DNA of 64,000 bases, from NCBI GenBank assembly GCA_038501785.1, contig JBAMJR010000089.1, forward strand, positions 310,001 to 374,000, written 5' to 3'. The DNA comes from Myoxocephalus aenaeus. Its lineage: Eukaryota > Chordata > Actinopteri > Perciformes > Cottidae. The position numbers and the translations under genes were made by a program. Under the pieces are notes generated by a model that was not told where the DNA came from, ran no database searches, and saw only the letters and a list, made by a program, of their open reading frames with translations. Shown piece by piece: positions 22,217-36,252 of this stretch (position 1 is its first letter; every line of letters begins with the position of its first letter).

Positions 22217-23218
22217 GGAGGCCTGGGAAAACGGGAGGCACCGGGACTGGCTGCACCGTGCCTCAGTGTGTTGGTGAATGACACCAGAGTGGACTTTATG
22301 GTCGATACTGGAGCACGATATTCATCTATCACTCATCTGCCACCAGGGGTCGAGCTGTCTGAAGACAGTGTCGCCCTGTCCGGTTTCTCTGGGACTTCTA
22401 CTGGCCTGTCATTTACCAAGCCCGTTCTCATTCAACTCTCCAGCCAGATCCACGAACACAGACTCATTTATGCACCGAGCTGCCCTAGAAATCTTTTGGG
22501 CCGAGACTTACTCATTCAGTCGTCGTCTCTCATTCACTGTTCCCCTGATGGGTTGATATTGACATTTCCTGATGGGCAGACGTACCACTGCTTTTCGGAT
22601 CAAGACTCACAGTGTCCTATGATGGACATGATAATGGCGCAGCTGGCAGCTGGAGCACAACCGATCAATCAGCCATTGGATGCAGTGGCGGACATTTATT
22701 GGGCTAAAATACTCGATGACGACCCGGGTTTTGCCTCGGGGATGCATTTGTTTCAACACTGGTGGCCCTGGCTTAAAACCCTCCACCCCTACACCCCGCC
22801 AATTGACCCTTTCCACTGTACCCTTAATTACGATAGGACAGGTGACTTGATTTACCAGGACTGGTTTACTGAACATCTGGAGCAACTACTGTCTAGAGCA
22901 GTGGACCTTTGTGTCCCAGGCTATTCCATTCCCTTCTATCTGGATGTTTCTGAGAAAGCGGGTTCTGTTTCAGGTGTGCTTTTTCAGAAAAAGGGGGGAG
23001 AGAGACACATTTTGTTGTACACTTCCATTTTATTGGAACCCATTGAGAAGAGGCACCCATCATGTACTCAATACGCCGCAGGACTTGCAAAGGTCATTTT
23101 AAAAAACTTCACACATAGTGTTGAGACATCCACTGACCATTCTAACATCACACAGTACAGTGGCGTATGTTACTGGAAAGACTTTCACGCTAACATCCAC
23201 ACGACAGAACCAAATTGA
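22217..23218 (+). pseudogene. ERV pol part 1: protease joined to the post-RT connection, RT core deleted
   Basis: The frame opens directly after the gag TGA. The protease (aspartic, cleaves the viral polyproteins) shows the active site VDTGA about 30 residues in and the later NLLGRDLL motif. A linker region follows to about 22885. The frame then passes straight into the connection region normally found after the polymerase (YLDVSEKAGSVSGVLF, then KRHPSCTQYAAGLA). No palm motifs such as LPQG or YxDD occur anywhere in the window. The deletion kept the frame open. The frame ends at 23218, about 100 bases after the RNase H frame has begun, showing a frameshift. Confidence 0.85.
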
Positions 23219-24881
23219 ACAGATAATCACACAGGCCAACATCACATACACTCATGAGGGAGTAAACGCTGCGGAAGGTATGGGAGAGGGCTCTCCACAT
23301 TGCTGTGAGAAAAAAGTAGCTACAGAAATAAAAGCGTCAGAAAAATTAGAGTCAGAGGTTTTAAAAGATCCCGAATTGACATTATTCACAGATGGCTGTT
23401 GCTACAAACACCCTCAAGATGGCCTCGTAGCTTCTTACGCGGTAATAAGTTGCGATCCCACCACAAAACAAACAAACGCCTTGCGAGCAGAGAAATTGCA
23501 AAATAAACCTTCAGCGCAAGCAGCCGAGCTAAAAGCAGTGATAGAGGCTTTGAAACTAAGCAAAGGGAAGACAGTAAACATATACACGGACTCAGCATAT
23601 GTACACAGTGCTGTGAACTTCCACTTAGCCGAGTGGATGAGAGCTGGATTTAAAACCACAGCAGGCACAGAAATCAAACATCAGAACCTAGTCATGGAAC
23701 TTATTGAAGCATTAGAAGCCCCCTCGAGAGTGGCAGTGATGAAATGTAAAGGACATGACAAGGGAGACACGTTTGTATCACATGGAAATGATTGCGCAGA
23801 TCAAGCAGCAAAGAAGGCAGGAGGATATCAGATTACCATGATGGTGCAAAGAGTAGATGAGACTCCTACAGAAATGGTTTTGCTGGGAAGAGACGTGATC
23901 ATAAATCACCAGAAACAGGCTTCGCCTGAGGAAAGGTCAGCCTGGAAGGGGGCGGGGGGCACAAAAACGGAAGAAGGCCTGTGGCAGTCCCCTGAGGGAC
24001 TGCCCATCCCACCAGCCAAGTTACTAAGAGACTTGATTTTAGAAGCACATGGACCAGGACATGTTGCTCAGAAAGAAGTTAAGCGACTTCTTTCATCATG
24101 GTGGCATCCATTTATGACAGAGACTATACAAGACGCGTTAGGAGAATGCGAGACATGCATGTTGTTCAATGTAAGACCCACAGTGCGAGTGGGCAGCGGT
24201 AAACAAAGAATGCCAAAACTTCCTGGACAGGAAGTAGTAATGGATTATACTGACATGTTGGAAAGTGTGGGGGGGCAACGTTACTTGCTGGTACTGGTGG
24301 ATGCATACACCGGCTGGCCTGAAGCGTACCCCTGTTGCCGGGAGGATGCGTCCTCAGTTATTAAAGCACTGGTGAATCATTACATTCCAACGGATGGGTT
24401 CCCTAGGAAAATCCGATCAGATGATGGGACCCATTTTAAGAACAAAGATCTCCAACTGGTGGAGCAAATGTTGGGCCTGAAGCACCGATTTGGGTCTGTG
24501 TACCATCCTCAATCGCAGGGAAAGGTAGAAAGAATGAACAGGACTTTGAAATCAAAGCTGGGAAAGATGTGCAGGGACAGAAAGCTGACCTGGGTGGCGG
24601 CACTGCCGATAGCCCTCATGTCAGTGCGCATGTCGGTTAACTCATTCACTGGTTACACCCCGTTTGAGCTACGCACAGGTACTCCGTTTCCAGGACCAGG
24701 GCAGCCGTGCATGGAAGAAGTGAGTATGACACACCTCCCACACAAAAACTATTATGCATTGGTAAACTGTATGCGTTCCAGATTTGACAGACAAACAAAG
24801 AGTCCGCCGGAGGAGCCAGAATCGACGCCTGAGACCGCCCCAACCACTCACGTCCTCCTCAAGGTGCTCAAGCGGAAGTAG
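23118..24881 (+). pseudogene. ERV pol part 2: RNase H and integrase
   Basis: Numbering within this 587-codon frame: RNase H has D92 (FTDGC), E137 (AAELKAV), D158 (YTDSAY) and D225 (GNDCADQA), the full catalytic set. Integrase follows with the HHCC zinc-binding residues H311, H315, C344 and C347, and the DDE core D376 (MDYTD), D435 (RSDDGTHF) and E471 (GKVERMN), with 35 residues between the last two. RNase H would remove RNA from the hybrid and integrase would insert viral DNA. Both look catalytically complete, but the frame is cut off from protease by a frameshift and ends at an amber codon before the C-terminal module. Confidence 0.9.
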
Positions 24882-25049
24882 ACGGAGCCGCGGTGGACGG
24901 GACCATTCGAGGTCACCGAGAGGACCTCACACGCCGTGCGGCTCAAAGGAAAAGGAGAAGTGTGGTACCACCTCTCTCAGTGTGCCCCAGCGCCTGCCAC
25001 CAGAAGGGGCCCTGCGTTTCAGACACTGGGTGCTAAAGAGGCAGAATAA
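24882..25049 (+). pseudogene. Integrase C-terminal GPY/F module beyond a nonsense codon
   Basis: After TAG at 24879-24881 the same frame continues with a W..GPFEV motif typical of class I integrase C-termini and stays open to TAA at 25047-25049. It therefore belongs to integrase, and the amber codon is a probable point mutation. Confidence 0.75.
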
Positions 25050-25215
25050 TCCTCGCACCAGTGTCCATCGTGACTCAGGCAGTCTACCCTGAGTCACAGA
25101 AGAAAGGAGAGGGACGATTCTCCCCTGTGTCAGACACTGGGTGCTAAAGAGGCAGAATAATCCTCGCACCAGTGTCCATCGTGACTCAGGCAGTCTACCC
25201 TGAGTCACGAAAGAA
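25020..25215 (+). repeat. Tandem duplication of about 80 bp between pol and the env remnant
   Basis: Two near-identical copies start CAGACACTGGGTGCTAAAGA at 25020 and 25131; another shared block, GAGGGACGATTCTCCCCT, follows each. Each copy contains a perfect 9-bp inverted repeat, TGACTCAGG...CCTGAGTCA, whose arms contain AP-1-type heptamers. It lies where env should begin. Confidence 0.88.
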
Positions 25216-25364
25216 AGAAGAGGACCTAAGGGGATGGGAGAGGGACGATTCTCCCCTCCAACAACGGAGTGCCAATCCGCAACTCATCAACAGCAAGAAA
25301 CTGTTAGGGTGTAAGACCCAGGTTTTATAAAGGTTTTATTCATGTTTGCGTCAAGTCAGTCCTA

Positions 25365-25562
25365 GTGTCCATTGCAATATTCGCTGCCCTGCTGGTACTC
25401 TGTGGATGTTGCTGTATTCCCTGTCTCCGCTCACTGTGTAACCGCATCATCGTTACAGCCATTGAAGGGAAGATGCCACTAGCCCCTCCCGCTTATCAAA
25501 TGAGTCAATTTGATGAGCACCATACCTCAATTCCTTTATTGCTTCAAGATGTAGCGCTGTAG
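25365..25562 (+). pseudogene. ERV env remnant: membrane anchor and cytoplasmic tail
   Basis: The short frame begins within a hydrophobic segment (about 20 residues, IAIFAALLVLCG), runs into a cysteine-rich CCCIPCLRSLC juxtamembrane motif and ends with a tail containing APPAYQM. This is the form of the C-terminus of a retroviral transmembrane subunit. There is no start codon in a sensible place, no fusion peptide and no surface subunit; these are deleted. Confidence 0.65.
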
Positions 25563-25610
25563 AAATCATTGTGTTAGGCTGTAGAGTTGACCTCGGGGGA
25601 AACCGAGGTC

Positions 25611-25620
25611 AAAAGGGGGA
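25611..25620 (+). promoter_or_regulatory. 3' polypurine tract
   Basis: AAAAGGGGGA lies one base before the 3' LTR. It is the primer site for plus-strand DNA synthesis. Confidence 0.92.
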
Positions 25621-25621
25621 C

Positions 25622-26277
25622 TGAAGAGAATTTATGATTTATATAGCATTGTCTGAATACTGTTTATGATTTATATAGCATTGTCTGAATAGTCCGGTTT
25701 CTGTCTAAAAGACGAGGTTCCTCTTTCCTCACAAATGTCTGTGGGTCACAGTTTCATGTGTGGTGGAAAGGTTATCTCTTGGTCACTGGGGCAGAGGCAG
25801 AAGAGTTGAGAATTGTAATTTGTTCTTTCTGATGAACAGAAAAAAAGAAAGTCTTCTCACACACAAGTCTTATGTTCTTGTTCCAACTATTCATTACATT
25901 TATCAACAGTTGCAAACTTATCTATGCACCCTCGTCCTGTATCCGGCCTTGAGGAGAAAGCAGCAGTATTTCAAAATTAATTGTTTGGGAACCTGGGTTG
26001 TATGTTTCACTGGGAGTATTTGGGAGTCAGATGAAAGAGAAAGTCAGAAAGAGAGAGAGAATAAGAATCCTTTACTTTCTGAGTTCGGGGCTCACTCATC
26101 CTGAGGCGTGCTGACCGTGTGAAGGGCAGACAGACAGGGGAGCGGAGACCAAGGCCTTGTATTAGGTATGCATTTCATGTATGTAATTGCTAAATAAATA
26201 ATCATTATTGTACTATAACCCGTTCTGTCAATTCTTGAACACTCGAGGAATATCCCGGCGAGGGGAATTCCACTTCA
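25622..26277 (+). repeat. 3' LTR of the ERV
   Basis: 656 bp, read as identical to 16982-17637, including the duplicated U3 block and AATAAA at 26193-26198. Right target duplication ATAA follows at 26278-26281. Confidence 0.95.
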
Positions 26278-26288
26278 ATAACTATATA

Positions 26289-26336
26289 GCACATCGCCAC
26301 CCACATACACACAATCTCTCTTTCTATTGTATTCTA

Positions 26337-26383
<47 letters not shown>
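26289..26383. repeat. Third copy of the host unit with (TA)n, right of the ERV
   Basis: Starts GCACATCGCCACCCACATAC like the copy at 16798 and is followed by TA repeat at 26340-26383. Confidence 0.9.
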
Positions 26384-26385
<2 letters not shown>

Positions 26386-29300
26386 TACACACACATATAA
26401 AGCTTAGTGTATGTTTATTGGGATATGTCAAATTGGTTTTAAAAAGCATGCCAGAATCATGCTTTTCTCATCGAGGACAATGCCACATTCGTTGTCGTGC
26501 CGTTTTCCAAACACTGTATCTGATTCTTTAACATGCCTCTCAGTCTGGAAGTCCCTTCCATTCCTACTGTTTCAGGTTTTTTTTCAAATACTCAGTCCTG
26601 TTGCGAGGTGTCTCTTAGAAGTTGAAAAGTTCTTTTCAAGCCCGAAGTTTTTGCCGTCTTCACTTTTCAACTGGCAAGATGAATATCAGTGGGACAAAGC
26701 ACAGAAAGGAAAGGCTTTTGACAAGACTTCTGAAGGCCCAGGAGCTCGTCCTGTCTCTCCCTTTTGCAGTTTTCCCATAACTGGCTTTCTCGCGTGGCTG
26801 CTAAAAAGACACCGTATCAAATGCAAACTGAGAAGTCACAGTCTTTCAAGATACATCAGTGGGGCCCTTGTGGAGATGCTGCTCTGCTTAGGTTTTTCAC
26901 AACTTTTGAAAAATGAGAAATTGGTGCATTCTCTCTTGTGTTATCAGAGCTGCTGACAGTAAGTTCATGTTCTGTATGTGCAGAAATACGATGCCATGAA
27001 TACATGACCTAGAGCAGAGTTGAATTTTAAGGTGCAACTTGTCAGACTTTAACTTCCACAATATTTTTCCAGTGATTTGTATGTCATCTCTTTTATGAGA
27101 TAATATATTGCTGTGATGAAATCACAGAAGTGGTGTTTACTTTTCTATATAAAGCAGACCTCTCTCATTCATAAGAATCAGGAATGTGTGTCAGGAACGC
27201 TAAAAGAATGGGCCAAAACATTAATGTTATAAAACAACATAAATGCTCAAATAGTTTGTTTTCGTTTCAAACAGGCATGATCTTCTCTTTGTAGCTTGTG
27301 CTGTCTCGACTCTGTGCTGGATATTTGAAGTCCAAACAGTCAGTGTTTCGTGTTCACCAAGGCTGGGGGGGGCCTGTGGTTTAACACTTTCAAGAATCAC
27401 TTTGTGCGGCGGCATCGTGGGGCAGCCTCAAGAAAACCTGAAATAGCTGAAACTAGACCTCTGTGCAAATAATCACCCTGGGCCTCTGTAAACCATCATG
27501 TTTATGCATTGTAAATTGTGAAAAGGAATGCTTTAACATTGTGTGGCATATGTATTTCAAGGCTTTGAACATTGGATGGTATCCGAATTTCACCCACACA
27601 ACCACAGGCTTTTGCTCTCGCCTTTTGACTGAAATATCATTCAGATTCCACTGGGACAAAAAAAAAAGCAACCTTTTTTGAGGCTGCCTAAAGAATGTCT
27701 CTGAAACCATTCCCAAGCTGATTCTATGCATTTAGCTATCAGTGCCGCAGGGTCAAAAACCTTCCACCAAGTTTTTCTTTGGTGACTATGCATTTTTGAA
27801 ATTACACAACAAGATTTGAAAGGTTTGTCTGAGTCCTGACTTAAAAAAAAATTCTAAATCCACCGAAGACATATTATAATCCTCCACTAAAACTGGACAT
27901 GCATGGTAACAAGAGAGCTGCTTACATAAATGCACAGTGGAACATATTTAGACGTTGCATCAACCTTTCTAAGAAAATGTTTTGACAGGAGTGCAGTCGC
28001 CACACCGGTTATCTCTTTACTTTCCTGTAATTTACCTCATTTGTAACACACCTTCTCCTTTGATCTTTGGTTTTGAAACCTGGACACCTTGACTGCATGA
28101 CACACACAGACAAAGATGCACCCGCTCCTTGAATCCTCAACAGGTTATATCACCTTCAGTATGTCTCAGGCTGAAATAAACCGACACAAATGTCTCAAAG
28201 ATTTGGTGGTTTTACTTTTGAAGCTTCTCTCCTCAAGCGTAATTTACTTATTAGTATACTAGTTTATAACTTTTTGACATTTACCACGTGACTCCCAAAT
28301 GCCCCATGTGTAAAACATATTTGGACCGATTTTAAATAAAATGTGCTGAAATTAAAATTCCTTTGTTGGAGGCCCAGAGTACCGTAGAGAGAGCACAAAT
28401 CATCGGTGAACAACGTTGGCCCCTCAGATGGTTTACTGGTAGTATGGCTGTTGGAATTTACTGACGGTATCAATCTGTACCAAACGTTCAAGCCCCCTGG
28501 GGAACAATAGACAGGGGACGCTGCTTCTCCTCAATAATTCTTGCTATTTGTAAGTCACCAGTTCAGTTTTCATGGCCAATATGGGACGTACATTTAATAT
28601 TGCTGCTGAAGAAATATGAGGGTTTTGTCATTACTGGATCACCAAACAAAAATAAACTAACTTGACTCCTTTTACATTTAATTTGTTTTGATTTTTAAAG
28701 GGAATACATCTCTTGCTTTGGCTCACACAATGTGATAAACAAGCCCATGTGCTGTCAATGCCAACACCAATGCTGGTTCACACACTGGTCATTCCTTCCA
28801 GTGTGTTTATAGTCATTGTGTTAAATCAACACACATTAAATCTCATAGCCTAAATTAATCTTCTGTGAACAAGGGATGGTCTGGACATGGCTCCCAGACA
28901 AAAACTGTCAACATGGCAGTTACAACAGGCGTGTCAAGAGCTCAAAACTCTGCAGTCATGCCTCTCCTGCGGCTTTGATCTTGCTTCCTCTGCGTATACA
29001 CACACATTCATGTGCACATGTATGCAGTCACACACGCCCAGGTGAAATCCCCTTCTCCTTTGTGAAGCATTAAGGTGATTTATATCGGGCAGAAAAGCAA
29101 GAAGGGTGACATTTTGGAACTTTGAAGCTCGGAGGGCGGTTTGAGCGGAAATATGATAAGTTATGTCATGTGGAATGTCTTGGCAAGAATGTTGAGCTCT
29201 CACCTCATCTGTGTAGCCTGAACTCTGAGCGGAGTAGCTTGTGCATTCCTGTTCATTTGACAACATGCAGCTAATATTTTCTCCATATCACAGGTTATCA

Positions 29301-30270
29301 CACAGCTCACTGGGTCACCGAGCCAGCAACAGAACCAAACTTCAGTTTGGGAACGACCTGTAGATTATAAATTAGTTTTTTGTTTACTTGTAAATAACAA
29401 CTCTTGTGTTTTGTTTATTACAGGTGGCAGCTAATGTTTTGGAGGAAACATCATTAGACTGGAGCTCACATGCAGCAATAGGTGAGTACATGCGTGTGGC
29501 TTTAAAGTTGGGTTGTGTTTGTGGTCACTTGACTGTGATATGAGGCTGCCATTACAGCTTTCAGACAATTCATCTGCATTGTGATTACCTTGAAAAGCTT
29601 GTTTATGGTACGGTGTTGTAAGGCCAGTGGTTCTGCTGTCAAGCCACCATCCTCAAACATCTGACAGAATATAATTAAAGGATAATTCCATGTAATTACA
29701 ACTTGGTTCTTATTTTCACTGTCATCATTTTTATATTGATCATTTCAGGTTTTAAACAAACTTGGCCAAACTTATTTGGAAGAAATAAAAACAGGATGAA
29801 TCTTAGAATGATTATCAAACCTGCCCATTGTAAATATCACAATTTACGGATCAAATTCTTGGTTCAACTTTGACCTTGTAGATGTCACTTTTGGGCTTTG
29901 GAATTGTTTTTATTTTTACAATCTATAGAATTTGTTCATTTATTAATCAAGATCACAACATGTCATTTGCAGATTAATTGATTTTACAAAATTAATTATT
30001 AGCAATTTTTCAGATGCGCTTATGTTTCATTTTTATCTCTAGATTAAGTAGGTTTGTAATCTGGCTAAACTCCTGTTTTTTTCACAAAACTGTCTGATGG
30101 TCATATTTCTTGATTCGTCTGTCTTTGTTCTAGCAATATTATTAAAACTGATAGAAATGATGAACACAACTATGAATATAAGACCCAAGTTGTATTAAAC
30201 CAGAATTATCCTTAAAAGTATCGGGTAAACTTGGAATCTGGAAATGGAAATATTGTGATTAAAAGAGTTC

Positions 30271-30271
<1 letters not shown>
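26384..30271. other. Non-coding DNA
   Basis: AT-rich and largely unique-looking. Apart from the exon-like segment at 29424-29481 I see nothing functional. The 181-codon frame at 26411-26956 shows no domain and is expected by chance at this scale. Confidence 0.5.
29424..29481 (+). other. Exon-like segment, gene unknown
   Basis: 58 bp bounded by TTGTTTATTACAG and by AG|GTGAGTAC, both close to the splice consensus. One frame is open throughout, beginning VAANVLEETSLDW; the other two have early stops. It lies on the same strand as axin2, 15.5 kb upstream. It could be an exon of an upstream gene (CEP112 is AXIN2's neighbour in mammals), of a non-coding transcript, or chance. Confidence 0.28.

Positions 30272-30347
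<76 letters not shown>
30272..30347. repeat. (AC)n microsatellite
   Basis: Perfect 76-bp AC repeat. Confidence 0.97.
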
Positions 30348-30350
<3 letters not shown>

Positions 30351-30663
30351 CCCCAGAGCTCCAGCTGCCCAGGGCTCTAAAGTCACGTCGTCCCAGTGTG
30401 ATTGAAGGTCCAGCTGGTAGACCAGCCCTTTTGATCCCTTTCCCTTTTATGAGAAAGACAAACAGCTCCTCGTCGTCACCCACACTGGAGTGATTGATAC
30501 ACACACACACATTGTGATCACAGTTAGGCGCACACATGCATGCAAACGCTCACATGGTGATCACAGACAGGCACTGTGCACGAACACACACACTCTTGCA
30601 TTTTCTTAATGGATGCACACTGTAATCACTCTGCTAATGACCTGCTTGAACTCTGAATGAAAC

Positions 30664-35285
<4,622 letters not shown>

Positions 35286-35319
<34 letters not shown>
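35286..35319. repeat. (TA)n microsatellite
   Basis: TA repeat directly at the 5' end of the LINE fragment. Confidence 0.93.
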
Positions 35320-35321
<2 letters not shown>

Positions 35322-36252
35322 ATATCTGCAATCGTCGGCCTCATCTCCGCCAACGATGACAGGGATTACAGAGAACTGAACCAGGACTTTATAGGATGTT
35401 GCCAGCGGAACCCCCGCCACATCAATTCTAGTAAGATCTAGGTGGTGGTCTTCCGCCGGGGTAAGCGCTCTCCTCCGGTACCAGTGAACATACAGGGACT
35501 GGACATTGAGATTGTAAAATCCTACAAGTACCTGGGTGTTCACTTTAACAACAAACTGGACTGACCACGCACACACACTTTATAAAAAGGGACAGAGCAG
35601 ACTCTTTCTGCTGAGGAGACTGAGGTCTTTTGGAGTGGAGGGAGCTCCTGAAGACCTTCTTTGACTCTGTGGTGGCAACAGCCATCTTCTATGGAGTGGT
35701 CTTCTGGGGCAGCAACATCACGACAGCTGACAGGAAGAGACTGACAAAGCTAGTAAAGAAGGCCAGCAGTGTGCTGGGGTGTCCTCTGGATACTGTGGAG
35801 GTGGTGGGAGACAGGAGAATGATGGCTAAACTCTCATCCCTGATGAACCACGCCTCCCACCCCATGCAGGACACTTTGGCAGCTCTGCACAGCTCCTTCA
35901 GCCACCGACTGATTCATCCCCGGTGTCTGAAGGAGAGGTACCGCAAGTCCTTCCTCCCTGCTGCTGTCAGACTACACAACAAACTGAGCTAAAAACAAAA
36001 CACTTAAATCACTTTTTGGTCACTTTAACCACTTTAACTGGTGCAGTATAAATACTAATACTCATTTTGAAATACTTGCTTATCCTTTCTGTATATATAA
36101 TAGTGATATTGTGGATTATTTTGACTGTTTTTATTACTGTTTACTTTAAGTAATTATATGTATTACTTGTTTCTTATTTTAGTACTATCTCTTGCTGCTG
36201 TAATCCTGCAATTTCCCTACTGCGGGACTAATAAAGGATTAATTTATCTCAT
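35320..36252 (+). mobile_element. 5'-truncated L2/CR1-type LINE, 3' end of ORF2 plus 3' UTR
   Basis: The plus strand encodes the C-terminal part of a non-LTR reverse-transcriptase protein: AIVGLISANDDRDYREL, then KSYKYLGVHFNNKLD, then a region ending HPRCLKERYRKSF at about 35960. The catalytic palm lies upstream and is missing. The frame is broken by a TAG at 35439-35441, a TGA just after NNKLD, and a shift near 35630. The 3' UTR ends with CTGCGGGACTAATAAAGG and a short ATTTATCT tail, as in fish L2-type elements. An inactive fossil of one insertion. Confidence 0.88.
35630..35992 (+). pseudogene. LINE ORF2 C-terminal fragment
   Basis: The longest uninterrupted piece of the LINE, 120 codons, containing the FFDSVVATAIFYGVVFWG and LIHPRCLKERYRKSF motifs of the ORF2 C-terminus. 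No catalytic domain remains. Confidence 0.85.

Larger units (their letters stand above)
16982..26277 (+). mobile_element. Class I (gamma/epsilon-like) endogenous retrovirus, young but heavily deleted
   Basis: A 9296-bp provirus with two 656-bp LTRs that I read as identical, inverted ends TGAAG...CTTCA, a tRNA-Trp primer site and a polypurine tract. In order: leader with three tandem arrays; two unrecognised leader ORFs; gag fragments interrupted by a hAT element; a zinc-knuckle nucleocapsid; protease; connection/RNase H; integrase; the membrane anchor of env. Most of capsid, the whole reverse-transcriptase core and the env surface unit are absent, and the coding frames are broken in several places. 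Class I is inferred from the single zinc knuckle, the stop-codon boundary between gag and pol, the protease and integrase style and the 4-bp duplication. It cannot encode its own replication; identical LTRs imply recent copying with help in trans, or LTR gene conversion. Confidence 0.93.

Noticed and set aside
26411..26956. 181-codon ATG-initiated frame beyond the ERV
   Set aside because: No recognisable domain and no splice context; in 64 kb about one six-frame ORF of this length is expected by chance.
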